Part shown: piece by piece, positions 22,505 to 33,384 of the stretch
How the letters are laid out: every line of letters begins with the position of its first letter
Numbering within the stretch: position 1 is the stretch's first letter
Assembly (NCBI RefSeq): GCF_040869045.1
Contig: NC_090320.1
Span: 236,810,978-236,874,977 of the forward strand
DNA from: Eurosta solidaginis
Taxonomy: Eukaryota > Arthropoda > Insecta > Diptera > Tephritidae
Direction: 5' to 3'
Length of the DNA stretch: 64,000 nt
Translations under genes and position numbers: made by a program
The notes under the pieces: generated by a model
What the model saw: only the letters and a program-made list of their open reading frames with translations
Told to the model about the DNA's origin: nothing
Databases searched by the model: none

Positions 22505-23490
22505 GGCCTGGTTTTTCAGTACAAGTTCAACTCAGTTTGTCAGTTAAACTAGGCTTAAACGTATTCTGCAGTTTTTTCGTCTACATTAACTGAAGTTTAA
22601 GCTGTGCTTTAGGGGTTAAACTCTTGTTAAGCTATCGGTGATATGGGTTCATTCGAAATGGCGTCGAATATACCTAACAAGCATTTGGGCTTGAGTACCA
22701 TTAGAGCTCATGTTGATAACTAGCATACCTCTAAAATTTCAAGAGTTGTTAAGATACAGTGCCTCAACTTGAGAACCATAGTGTACTCAGCAAAGGAGGA
22801 AATATTTTATAAAGCGAAAACGCTATTACTTAAGTTGAAAAGTGATAGTTCCCAACTTGTGGTTCTTTGACTGGACTCAAGTGTAAGATTCCAATAATAC
22901 AATACATAACGCTTCATTACTGCTATCAATCAGGTGTTTATTTCTCACAATAAATAGCTGTTTGCTTTGGTGGTACCACCTTGGAGATTGTTTTTTCAAC
23001 TTCACCTCAACTCGATATCCAATGTAGGATATCAACGGGAGAAACGTGTTGAATATTCATTAGAGAACTGTACATTTCTCAAAATCTCCCAAGGGTTGAA
23101 TAATAATTGGAAAATGCTATTAACATTGGAGGTCAACTCGAGAACTATAAATTTTACAAAATTTATCAAAGTTTGGATAGTGATTGGAAAATGAAGTTGG
23201 ATACCAAGTTGAGAACTATCTGATTTAAGAATAACTAGATAATGATGTTGGATATCACCCCTGGAACTACATATACATTTCGCTGGAGAAAAATCCTTAA
23301 TCCAGTTGTTGTATCTACAAATTATCTAGATAATAAAAACCCAATGTTGCCGTACAAAAAAGGCTATCCCAAAGGCGGCCGTAAACTGTGACTGAAAAAC
23401 TGCTCAGTAGTTTAACTGGAGTTTAAATTTAAATAGTGCTTAAACAAACCTAGTTTAAGCTTAGCTTGACCAACTACTGAAAAACCGGCC
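22505..23490. mobile_element. Harbinger-type MITE with TTA target duplication
   Basis: GGCCTGGTTTTTCAGTA (22505-22521) and the complement of GGCCGGTTTTTCAGTA (23475-23490) form terminal inverted repeats that continue imperfectly inward (cagttaaact, ggcttaaac). The trinucleotide TTA flanks both ends (22502-22504, 23491-23493). TTA duplication plus GGCC-type termini are characteristic of PIF/Harbinger. The 986-bp interior has no coding sequence. Its termini differ from the 19414-21732 element, so that one is not its source. Confidence 0.75.
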
Positions 23491-23684
23491 TTAGTGAAAA
23501 CCAAGCATAAGAATACCAATGTGAATTGTTAAAATAACAGAACTGTTAGAATAACAGTGAGGAGTGTTGAAATTACAGACATTTCTGTTACATAATGATC
23601 ATAAGCACAAGTAGTTGTTCGCTGTTGAAATCGCAAATGAAATCAGTACTTTAATCAGTAAGAGTTATTGAGAATCTATATTTT

Positions 23685-24315
23685 TTCTAAGCGGGGTCGC
23701 CCCTCGGCGGTGTTTGGCAAGCACTCTGAGTGTATTTATGCCATGAAAAGCTCTCAGTGAAAACTCATCTACTTTGTAGATGCCGTAGTTGGTTCCGTCC
23801 CGCCAATTTGTGGGGAAAATTAAAAGAAGCACGACGCAAAATTTGAAGTGAATCTCGGCATTAAATCTCTTCGGAGGTTATCGTGCCTTACATTTATCTT
23901 TTTCATTTAATAGTGAAGGTCTATTCAACAGCTAAAGATTAAGTAGATCTAAGTTTATATAGAAGTATTCAGCTCTGGAGAAACGGGGACGTAAGGCATT
24001 CCTGAACATAGTTTCCAGGAGTACTGAACCCAATGTTTATCCATAGCTCTCAGCATTATTGGTTCAAGTCACAAGGAAAGTAGCATCAAAATACTTTAAA
24101 AGCGTACTTTTTCTAAGAGGCATCGCCTCTCAGCAGTGATTAGCCAAACGCTCCGAGTATATTTTTTGCAATAAAAGGCTTCTTAAAAAAATTCATCTGC
24201 CTTGCTGAATGTAGGAGCCTTCCAGTCAATTTGTTTCACGATGCAATTTGCAAGAAAAGATCGACCTAAATCTCCTCGAATGTATGTCTCGTCAAGTTAT
24301 TACTAATATTATATT
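23685..24315. repeat. Two diverged copies of a ~215-bp dispersed fly repeat
   Basis: Copy 1 (about 23685-23905) has 'ttctaagcggggtcgcccct', 'ggcaagcactctgagtgta', 'tcttcggaggttatcg' and 'gccttacatttatcttttt'. Copy 2 (about 24103-24315) keeps 'ttctaagaggcatcgcctct' and 'ccgagtatattttttgc' with heavier decay. I know this module as abundant in fly genomes but cannot name its family. They precede the RTE-like LINE. Confidence 0.55.
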
Positions 24316-24825
24316 TATTAACTAATATTATAAAAAGGAACGACTTGTTTGTCTTGAATAAGCTCCTAAACTAAATATGTTGAGTATACAAAAATAGGTC
24401 CTAAGCTATACTTTAGCCGGGTGGTGGAGGGTGGAGCCGTGTGTAGAAGTTCACGAAAGTGGGGAAAGCTTCTGACCGCCATTCACCTGGGAATGGCCAA
24501 AGCGATTCTTTTGCATGCGGTTCAAGCAGCTCACTACTGCCGGTCGCTTGCGGCCAAGTATCCTCTGGGCAGCCGAAAAATATCCGTTTAGCGGTGAGCT
24601 AATGTTAGAAGGCGACAACCTGGCTAGGCCACTCTGACATAATCGGTTTATGGGCTAGCCGGGGGAGATCTTATCGGCAGCGTCTGTACACCTCTAGGTG
24701 CGGCTGCAAGCGGGCGTCTGTCTTGGAGCAAGCGGCTCACTATATAAACGTGCAAGTAATATTTTCACCCCCGCTGAGCGGGTTGTGCGCTGGGCTTGGG
24801 ACCCGCCACGTAAAACCATACTCCA

Positions 24826-25797
24826 ATGAAATATAACAACAAGCCTCGGATAAATACACTCTCTATTGATGACGACCATGACCAACGTTTGAAGGACAAT
24901 GAATTGAGGGCATGCACCTGGAACGTCCGCTCTCTGAATGGGATTGGTGCAGATGTCCGTCTGGTTGATGTCCTCGCCAAAGCAAAATCTGACATCACCG
25001 CCATCCAAGAAATGCGTTGGACGAAGCAAGGAAGAAATAAGATCAAAAATTGTGAAATCTATTGGAGTGACCATACGAATAAGCGCAGTTTCGGCGTCGG
25101 GTTCGTGGTGGGAGAGAGACTTTGTCGCTGAGTGCTGGCGTTCACACCTGTGGACGAGCGTCTCGCCGCTATCCGAATAAAAGCAAAATTTTTTAATATA
25201 TCATTCATCTGCGCCCATACGCCGACAGAGGAGAAAGACGATGAGGTGAAAGACACTTTTTATGAACAATTAGAACGCACATACGAGCGCTTCCACCGTC
25301 ATGATATAAAAGTCGTGCTTGGCGACTTTAACGCCAGAGTGGGCAAAGAAGGTGTTTTTGGCCCTACAGTCGGAAAGTTCAGCCTGCACAATGAAACTTC
25401 TCCTAACGGACTGAGGCTGACTGACTTTGCCGGTGCTCCAAACATGGTCATATCCATCACGAGGTTCACGCATAAAAAGATACATCAAGCTACATGGCTG
25501 TCTCCTGATCGAAATACTCGCAATCAGATCAATCACGTTGTGATAGACGGACGGCATGCCTCCAGTGTTTTAGATGTGCGCACGATCCGAGGACCTAACA
25601 TCGACTCGGACCATTATCTCGTTGCAGCCAAAATACGCATCCGCCTCAACGCGGCTAAAACCAAGGAACTAAAAACACAAGGAAAGCTAGACGTCGGAAA
25701 GCTTCAATCACAACAGACTGCCAATGATTTCGCAACTCGACTCTCACACCTGCTCTCTGAGAGCACGACTCATCCTGAAGGAATGCAGGAGCAGTAG
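24826..25797 (+). pseudogene. RTE-like ORF, apurinic endonuclease domain
   Basis: The domain starts MKYNNKPRINTLS at 24826 and has the family motifs: CTWNVRSLNG, the catalytic Glu in AIQEMRW, VVLGDFNARVG (Asp and Asn) and IDSDHYLVAAKI (SDH). This endonuclease nicks target DNA to prime reverse transcription. A TGA at 25129-25131 interrupts it after GERLCR, and a TAG at 25795-25797 stops it before the linker to the reverse transcriptase; reading continues in the same frame after each, so both are simple nonsense changes. Confidence 0.85.
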
Positions 25798-27787
25798 GAG
25801 CATATCTCCAAAGCACTTCGTACTGCCACCGAGAAAAAAATTGGTTACCGGCGGCCACGAAAAAACAACTGGTACGATGAAGAGTGCCGCGTTGCAACCG
25901 AAAGAAAAGACGCTGCCTACAGGGCTACGTTAAAAGCGAGCGCGACAAGAGGACTGTGTGAACGCTATCGTGAATTGAAAAGGGAAGCGAGACGCCTTTC
26001 CAGGAAGGAAAAAGCAGAAGCAGAAAGGCGTGAGTGCGAGGAGCTTGAGCTGCTAGCCACCAGAAATAACGCCCGAAAATTTTACCAACAAATACGGCGA
26101 CAGACGGAAGGTTTTAAGACCGGGGCAAACTCCTTTAGGAACGAAAATGGCGACCTTGTAACTGATGTCCAGAGAGTGCTTAGATTATGGAGGGAATGCT
26201 TCTCTGCTCTCCTAAATGGAGGCAGCAATTCACCGCGCGGAGATGAAGAACGCGATCCCGCAATCGATGATGATGGAATATATGTCCCCCCGCCCGACTA
26301 TGACGAAGTTAGAATGGCGATAGCCAGATTGAAAAACAACAAGGCCGTGGGCGCTGATGGATTGCCTGCGGAGCTATTCAAGTACGGCGGCGGGGAGTTG
26401 GTAAGGCGCATGCAGCAACTTCTTAGCAAAATATGGGCGGACGAGTGCATGCCCGACGGTTGGAATCTAAGTGTTCTTCGCCCGGTCCACAAGAAGGGGG
26501 ATACTGCAAAATGTACCAACTATCGTGGAATCAGCCTTCTTAATATCGCATATAAGGTCCTTTCAAGTGTATTGCGCGAAAGATTGAAGCCCACCGTGAA
26601 CCGGCTGATTGGACCTTATCAGTGCGGCTTCAGGCCTGGTAAATCTACCATCGACCAGATTTTCACAATGCGCCAAATCTTGGAAAAAACCCGTGAAAAA
26701 AGAATCGACACACATCACCTCTTCGTCGACTTTATATGCCGCTATGTCTGAATTTGGTTTCCCCGCAAAACTTATACAGCTGAGCAACACGACGTTGAGC
26801 GACACCATCAGCTCAGTCAGAATTGGGAAGGACCTCTCCGAGCCGTTCGAAATTAAACGAGGTTTCAGACAGGGTGACCCCCTATCGTGCGATTTCTTTA
26901 ATTTGATGCTGGAGAAAATTATACTAGCTGCAGAACTTCACCGCCCTGGAACAATATACTATAAAAGCGTTCAATTACTGGCATATGCTGATGACATTGA
27001 TATCATCGACCTAAACACCCGCGCTGTTAGTTCTGCTTACTCCAAACTGGAAAAAGAAGCAGTAAAGATGGGTTTGATGGTGAATGAGGACAAAACGAAG
27101 TACCTGCTGTCATCGCGCAAAGAGTCAGCGCATACCCGCCTTGGCAACCACGCTACTGTTGGCAGCCATAACTTCGAAATAGTAAAAGACTTCGTTTATT
27201 TGGTAACCAGCATCACCACTAGCAACAACATCAGCACTGAAATCCAGCGAAGAATCAATCTTGCCAATAAATGCTCCTTTGGACTAGGTAGGTAATTGAA
27301 AAGTAAAGTCCTCTCTCTGCGAACGAAAATCATACTCTGCGAATCACTTATCGTACCCGTCCTGCTATATGGGGCAGAAGCATGGACCATGACAACAGCA
27401 GATGAAGCGGCTTTGGGAGTGTTCGAGAGAAAAGTTCTTCGAAAGATTTATGGACCTCTACGCGTTGGCGATGGCGAGTACCGAAGAAGATTTAATGATG
27501 AGCTGTATGAGCTATACGCAGACATCAACATAGTCCAGCGAATTAAAAAGCAGCGGCTGCGCTTGCTAGGCCATGTTATGCGAATGAATGATGATACTCC
27601 GGCCAAGAAAGTGTTTCTATCGGAACCCGCCTATGGAAGCAGAGGTAGAGGGCGGCCCCCACTTCGTTGGAAGGACCAGGTGGAAAACGATTTAAACTCC
27701 CTTGGTGTGACCAATTTGCGCCGGTTGGCGGAGCGAAGGAGCGACTGGCGCGCCTTGTTGGGCGGCCATAACCGTTTAGACGGTTAA
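25798..27787 (+). pseudogene. RTE-like ORF, reverse transcriptase and C-terminal domain
   Basis: The linker (WYDEECRVATERKDAAYR) leads into RT: NNKAVGADGLPAELFK, LRPVHKKGDTAKCTNYRGIS, YQCGFRPGKSTIDQIF, then HHLFVDF. Just after FVDF about a dozen residues of motif A, including the rest of the Asp region, are missing; the frame shifts and continues with YAAMSEFGFPAKLI (from 26739). Motif B is RGFRQGDPLSCDFF and motif C is LLAYADDIDII. A TAA at 27293-27295 then interrupts before LKSKVLSLRTKI. The C-terminus has LLYGAEAWTMTT, FERKVLRKIYGP, LRLLGHVMRMN and GRGRPPLRWKDQVE, all RTE-like. Confidence 0.85.
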
Positions 27788-27812
27788 GCGCCAATTAAGT
27801 AAAGTAAGTAAG

Positions 27813-28450
27813 CTATATTTTGTATCGCTGGACACGTAGGATTTTGGAACCAAAACGTAGACCCGGGTTACCGTAGAATAGGTATATACAATATGGGTAT
27901 CAAATTAAATGTATTGATGGTGACTTTAATGTAGAATAACCCCTAATGTGCTATGATAATTCGTTTCTGGGATATAGACGTACATGTGAACCAGGAGTAC
28001 GCCTGGGTGAGTTTTAGCGATATGGGTATCAGACGAAAGGTATAGTTGAGCGCACCGATATATATTGATTGAATATCTAGGGTCTCGAGACGTACGAGTA
28101 GATCAATAACTGGATCCGGGTTATCCTAGAATGGGTTTATACAATATGGGTATCAAATGGATATGTTGATAAGTTCTTAAGTACAGAGCAGCTAGAAATG
28201 TACCAAGGGTATCCCCACATTATGTTTTTAGTATATCGGTATTAGACGAAAGGATCTGGCGAGAAGGAAGGAATAAGGAAAGAGGTACAGAGAGGGAGAT
28301 GGAGAGAGAGAGGAAAGAAAAGGAAGGGAGAGGAGTGCGTGATGGAGAGTAACAGAAACAAAAACAGGAACAGGAAGGGGGAAATAAAGAAATATAAAAC
28401 AAGAAATTATTTTCACCTAACAAGGTATGCTAAATTTCGTGAAGGTGAAT
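27813..28450. repeat. Diverged minisatellite followed by a purine-rich tract
   Basis: Repeated 'gggtatcaaattaaa', 'gggtatcagacgaaagg', 'gggtatcaaatgg' and 'cggtattagacgaaagg' about 125-130 bp apart, with 'gacccgggttac' and 'gggatatagacg' between them. This is distantly related to the TACTC minisatellite. The purine tract (GA-rich) follows at 28258-28385. The same pairing, inverted, is at 33385-34240. The minus-strand frames at 28220-28423 come from the purine tract. Confidence 0.65.
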
Positions 28451-28826
28451 TCGAAAATATACCTATGAGTTTAGACGTAAACTCGTAAGCGCTTACGTAG
28501 TGATTGTGTGCGATATCGAATATTTTACGTTGGAACCATTACTCCGGGCAGTTAGTTATTATTAAAAGTTGAGCCATACCGCGATCGAGCTCGGTCGACC
28601 GGGTAATGTATTTAATGCGAAATGAGAGATGACCCACCCTAATGCAAATAAAATATAATTCATTGTATTTAGATTTTCCAATGTAAGAAGTGGACAATAA
28701 ATTCACAATCAGAACCAGAAAGAATGAAATATCTCGATTACCTTGAAATATGGTGCAGTAAAATGCAGAACACAACAATAATAACAATCATTTGATCAAG
28801 CCAATCACCCAACTATTAACAATCAA

Positions 28827-30281
28827 TTGAAGGAAGGAGTCGTTAAAGATTCCATAACGTATACAGGTTTTTTCTATTCTCAGCTTGTTAATGAGAGCTT
28901 AGATAAAGGTCTCGTTCCTAGTTTATGGAAATCTTCTATAGTTGTGCCATTAGAAAAAGTGAAAAATACCATCAAAGCTGAGGAGATAAGACCTATTAAC
29001 ACGTTACAATGTGATGAAAAAATTTTGGAAACAGTGGTAAAAAATCAGCTGGTAAAATATTTAGAAGATAATGTAATTATTATACCTCAACAATCTGGTT
29101 TTCGAAAAAAACATTCATGTGAAAGTGCTTTGAATTTGGTTTTAGCTAACTGGAAAGAAGACTTAAGCAGGAAAAAACACATATTAGCTGTGTTTTTGGA
29201 TTTAAAGCGTGCATTCGAGACGATCGACCAAAAATTAATGCTGAAAAAGCTTTCTTGCATTGGCGTTTCTGGTATAGAACTAAAATGGTTTCAAGACTTC
29301 CTAATTAACAGATACCAAAGAACAGTGATTGGAACGTCCGTATCGGATAAAAGGGAGGTACCTGTTGGTCTACCTCAAGGGTCTGTGCTGGCACCCATAA
29401 TGTTCAATATATATATTAATGATATAACTAGCTCCATTAAGCACTGTGAAATAAAATTGTTTGCTGATGATACATTGCTGATGATAAGTGGGAACAATAT
29501 TACTGAAATATATGTTAAGCTACAAGAAGATCTTAACAGCGTATATGGTTGGTTATGCGTAAACAGACTAAAAGTGAATGTCAATAAAACGAAATTTATG
29601 GTTATATCTAGACGCAATTTTCAAAACAATGAGCTACAAAATATAAATAACGAACTAATTGAAAAAGTCTGCATTATAAAATACTTGGGAATAAAAATAG
29701 ATGATAAGCTGAATTTCAACGGGCACGTGGATTATACGGTAGGAAAAATAGCGAAAAAGTTATATTTTACACAACGAACCTGCAAATATTTAAATAGAAG
29801 GTATAAAATCATCGTCTACAGATCTATAATCGAACCTAATTTTATTTATTGCCCAACTATATTTTTCATCTTGCGAGATAGTCAGATATACAAGCTACAA
29901 AAGCAACAGAACCGCGCTATGAGATTCATTCTCAAAAAACGGTATGACACACCTATCAGAGACATGCTATGCTCTCTTAATTGGCTTAGCATTAGACAGC
30001 AACTTTTTTATTATACCATAAAATTTATTAAAAACATAATAGAAGGAACTTTGCCTGCGTATTTGAGGACTAATATAAAATATGTAAAAGATGTGCACTC
30101 TGTAAATACTCGTAATAAAAATGATTTTAATCTGCCGGCTTATAAAACTGAAGCAGACAAATGTAATCTGTATTATAAAGGTCTTAAATCATATAATGAA
30201 CTACCGATTGATATTAAATCATGTCATTCCAATAAATTTAAACAAAAATTGTACAATTATTGCAGAACACTACCAATTTAG
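28827..30281 (+). CDS. LINE reverse transcriptase, intact 484-codon partial ORF2
   Basis: The frame runs 1,455 bases without a stop. RT motifs in order: VPSLWKSSIVVPLEK (fingers), IRPINTL, QQSGFRKKHSCESAL, ILAVFLDLKRAFETID (motif A), VPVGLPQGSVLAPIMFNIYI (motif B), IKLFADDTLLMI (motif C), RLKVNVNKTKFMVI, IIKYLGIKIDDKLN, and a long C-terminal region ending SYNELPIDIKSC...FKQKLYNY as in CR1/Jockey-group proteins. The catalytic Asp residues (LDLKRAF, ADD) are present. There is no ATG at the start: it is the truncated tail of a longer ORF2 and may not be expressed. Clade within CR1/Jockey is uncertain. Confidence 0.9.
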   Translation: MKEGVVKDSITYTGFFYSQLVNESLDKGLVPSLWKSSIVVPLEKVKNTIKAEEIRPINTLQCDEKILETVVKNQLVKYLEDNVIIIPQQSGFRKKHSCESALNLVLANWKEDLSRKKHILAVFLDLKRAFETIDQKLMLKKLSCIGVSGIELKWFQDFLINRYQRTVIGTSVSDKREVPVGLPQGSVLAPIMFNIYINDITSSIKHCEIKLFADDTLLMISGNNITEIYVKLQEDLNSVYGWLCVNRLKVNVNKTKFMVISRRNFQNNELQNINNELIEKVCIIKYLGIKIDDKLNFNGHVDYTVGKIAKKLYFTQRTCKYLNRRYKIIVYRSIIEPNFIYCPTIFFILRDSQIYKLQKQQNRAMRFILKKRYDTPIRDMLCSLNWLSIRQQLFYYTIKFIKNIIEGTLPAYLRTNIKYVKDVHSVNTRNKNDFNLPAYKTEADKCNLYYKGLKSYNELPIDIKSCHSNKFKQKLYNYCRTLPI

Positions 30282-30644
30282 TGCTGGACAGGCGGACTTC
30301 CATAGCATCGATAGAAGTGCAGCGAAACTATACTGCTGTGTAGCGCCAAGACTTCCAAGCTCTTGTGCGCATACAAAAAAGGTTGCCGAAGCACATACTG
30401 AAACGCATCACTCGATTAACTCAGTGCATCGCCGTGCAGATGTTGCCTTCGCGCTTTACTAACATGCGTAAAATGCCTACATACTACATAATCGCAACGC
30501 TTTGTTCGCATGATCTGGAAGTCTCCCATCCATAGTACTCCAAGGTAGGACATAGATGTAACTATTCTAGATGTAACTATTGTCCAGAAGACAATTATAA
30601 ACATGTAAAATAGATTTAAGTTAGGCTTAGGAAAGCCGTAATAA

Positions 30645-30678
30645 ATAAATACATTACATTACATTACATTACATTACT
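30645..30678 (+). repeat. (ACATT)n tail of the CR1/Jockey-like LINE
   Basis: Five to six ACATT units directly after 'aataaataaat'. This is consistent with a LINE that ends in short tandem repeats and not in poly(A). Confidence 0.75.
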
Positions 30679-30689
30679 TAGACACCAGT

Positions 30690-31080
30690 TAACTAACTGA
30701 GCGGTCGTTCGTTGATGCAAAATTAAATATATGAATACAAAACAAAAAGAAAAAAAAGCTAATGCCAGCAGTCATGGTGGCCAATAGTACATAGATTTGC
30801 ACACAATCAATGGACAATAATGCAACAGTAAATATATACACATGCATATGTATGTATGTACATTATGGTGGTATTTTTAAATCAAGTTTCCGATTTTATC
30901 CAGTCTCACCCTTCAAGGCGGGTGAGTTACGCAATGATATCCACTTAGACGGCTTATGATTTCGAGGGCAGCAACCTTGGCCGAATAGTTACTCCCTGAG
31001 AGCCAGGAGGCGGATAGCGACTAGTGTTCGGGATTACTACTGTTCGCACATCGGGAATTGATGCTCATAAAAACAGCCGA
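30690..31080. other. Unassigned DNA with a GC-rich hairpin
   Basis: CTCACCC-TTCAAGGC-GGGTGAG (30904-30925) is a perfect 7-bp stem in a GC-richer patch (30895-31070). No RNA gene or domain was recognised. Confidence 0.4.
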
Positions 31081-31082
31081 TA

Positions 31083-32195
31083 TAAGTAAAGGTGTCTAAG
31101 TTCGTCAATTGTACATTTCATTTCAGATAAATTACTTTTCTACATAACACGTAGCACCACCCGTTTAAAAAAATTGTCTCCCATTTCCTCTTACAATAAA
31201 ACTTGATAAGTGAAATATCATTGATTCAAAACTATTTTTTGCTAAGTTATATCTTATTATTCTAGTCTACGACCCTTTCAAACTTGGTTTGTATCTCAGT
31301 TGCCGTGGACTTTAACCGATCCCGTCCATCTTTTCCTGCTATAGGGAAAATTTGTGTACACAATTTCAGTACGATATGTTAATTTTTCTTCGAGTTATGG
31401 CTCCCAAAACATAGAAAATTGCTTGGTCATAAAAGGGGCGGTGCCACACCCATATGAAAAAATTTTAGTGTTTTCCAGTTTAATGTTATAATTAAATTTA
31501 GAAAGTAAAATTCTATTGATACAAAGCTTGTCTTCGCTAAGATATAGCTTATTATTTTCGTCTACGACCCTTTTAAAAATATTTTATATAAAAGTGGGCG
31601 TGGTCTTTAACCGATCTCGTCCATCTTTTCTAGAAGTATTTCCTGCTATAGGAAAAACTTGTGTACCAAATTTTATTACGATCCGTTAATTTTTCTTCGA
31701 GTTATGGCTCCCGAAACATAGAAAATTGCTTAGTCATAAAAGGGGCGGTGGCACGCCCATTTTTTAAAATTTTGTAGTTTTTCCTATTTATTGTTATAAA
31801 TCCACTTGGGAAATGAAATACCATTGATACCTTTATATCTCGTTTGCAAAGATATAGGTTATTTTATCCGTCCACGACTCTTTTAAAAATCTTTTATGTA
31901 AAAGTGGGCGTGGTCCTTAACCGATTTCGTTAATCTCTCTTTAAAGATTTCCTTATAGTAAAGGCAACCTCTCTGCGGAATTTTGTTACGATAGGTTAAC
32001 CGATTTTTGATTTATGATTAATAATATTTGCAAAATTGATTTTATCACAAGTGGGCGGTGCCACGCCCGTTTTAAAATTTTTTTTCAAATTTTTATCAAC
32101 AGTCTCAATGTCAGTCCACACGTCAAATTTCAGCATTATAGGTGTATTATTTACTAAATGATCAGGTTTTTTGTGCTTTCCAAAATGTTATATAT
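31083..32195 (-). mobile_element. TACTC-superfamily element, subfamily 2, copy I, 5'-truncated
   Basis: On the minus strand it ends AGACACCTTTACTT like copy H. Inside, 'cacgcccacttttata' and 'aagggtcgtagac' type modules and GGGCGGTGCCAC boxes recur in the same order as 18480-19318. Its other edge stops at 'aacattttgg' (copy H position about 18510) where a solo LTR adjoins, so the 5' half is missing. Confidence 0.65.
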
Positions 32196-32700
32196 TGTAA
32201 CGAATATACTGAAATTTCTCTTATTTGCAACCTTCTCCTAACAACTGTTGAATAAATAACACCAACATTTAATAATGCAAAATGGCCTTTATTAAGGTAC
32301 TTCACAATAACACTTATAACTCGCAACTAATAGCTTGCTTAAATGAAACTGATAATACTGCTATTGCTCGCTAGAAAGCGTCTTAAATCCAACTGATTGT
32401 CGCGCCTCTACTGTTGCTGCCTTTTATAGTGTTTGGTTTCCTCGTTGACATTTCTAGGAGGTTCTGTTCTAGAATCTACTAGTTGGTTATCTGCTGTAAG
32501 TTTCTCAGCTATAACTACAGATGCACAATTTTTATAGCTTCTCTCACAACTCATGCGCGTGTGTTTGTGCGTTGCTTCTCCGCTGCGTGTACGTACATAT
32601 GTGTAGACATAATGATTTAATTATTGATGTTTATACACGTCACTGCTTAGCATCGGCTTAGAGATGTCAGTACCCCTTAGTGTTGCTAATATTCGTAACA
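32196..32700. mobile_element. Solo LTR with ATAT target duplication
   Basis: It begins TGTAACGAAT and ends TTCGTAACA, flanked by ATAT on both sides (32192-32195, 32701-32704). It shares 'ctcttatttgcaa', 'ctgttgaataaataac', 'aaaatggcctttattaa', 'tacttcacaataacactta' and 'gcttagcatcg' with the LTRs at 41234 and 44290, but the middle has diverged, so it is a sister family. It arose by recombination between the two LTRs of a full element. 505 bp. Confidence 0.85.
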
Positions 32701-32706
32701 ATATAT

Positions 32707-33377
32707 AACAAGTAAAGAAGGCTAAGTTCGGTTGTAACCGAAGATTACATACTCATCTGAGAGCTATGGAAACAAAATAAGGGAAATTCACCATGTAGAA
32801 AAATGAACGTAGGGTAACCCTGGAAGGTGTTTTTATGACATGTGTATCAAATGGAAGGTATTAAAGAGTATTTGAAGAGGCAGGGAGCCATATTTCTATA
32901 GATGGACGCCATTTAGGGATATCGCCATAAAGGTGGACCAGTGCAGAATCTAGAATATGTTTGTACGATATGATTATCAAATGAAAGGTGTTAATGAGTA
33001 TTTTAAAAGTGCGTGGGCTTAGTTCTATAGGTGGACGACTTTTCGAAATATCGCCATAAAGGTGGACCAGGGGTGACTCTAGAATTTGTTTTGCGATACG
33101 GGTATCAAACGAAAGGTGGTAATAAGTATTTTAAAAGGGAGTGGTGGTGGACGCCTTTTCGAGATATCGCCACAAAGGTGGACCAGGGGTGACTCTATAA
33201 TGTGCTTGTTGGATATGGGTATTAAATTAAAAGTATTGATAAGGGTTTTAAAAGGGCGTGGCCCTTAGTTGTATATGTGAAGGCCTTTTCGAGATATCGA
33301 TCAAAATGTGGACCAGGGTGACCCAGAACATCATCTGTCGGGTACCGCTAATTTACTTATATATGCAACTATCATAC
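32707..33377 (-). mobile_element. TACTC-family element, copy J, 3' part with minisatellite
   Basis: The minus-strand 3' end (AACAAGTAAAGAAGG complement) is at 32707 with the 3' hairpin slightly damaged (32726-32742). There are four to five minisatellite units (gggtatcaaatgaaaggt...gtggaccaggggtgac), then 'cagaacatcatctgtcgggt' as at the array edge in copies A-E. It stops at about 33377, lacking the 5' two thirds. Confidence 0.75.
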
Positions 33378-33384
33378 CCGTCAG

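Larger units (their letters stand above)
24415..27812 (+). mobile_element. RTE-like non-LTR retrotransposon, nearly full length, broken
   Basis: A GC-richer 3.4 kb block with sharp edges in AT-rich DNA. The leader is about 24415-24825, one ORF2-type coding region follows (24826-27787), then a short 3' end with aagtaaagtaagtaag, a simple-repeat tail as RTE elements have. Length and single-ORF layout fit RTE. Four disabling lesions are visible. Confidence 0.75.
28815..30680 (+). mobile_element. CR1/Jockey-group LINE, 5'-truncated, young
   Basis: An uninterrupted RT frame (28827-30281), a 360-bp 3' UTR and a simple-repeat tail (ACATT)n at 30651-30676 just after 'aataaataaat'. There is no endonuclease domain upstream and the frame opens at a TTG inside the RT fingers, so the copy is 5'-truncated as usual for LINE insertion. 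The exact 5' junction and target duplication are not resolved. Confidence 0.75.

Noticed and set aside
30904..30925. Perfect GC-rich hairpin resembling a bacterial terminator
   Set aside because: The DNA is eukaryotic, no T-run follows, and no gene ends there.
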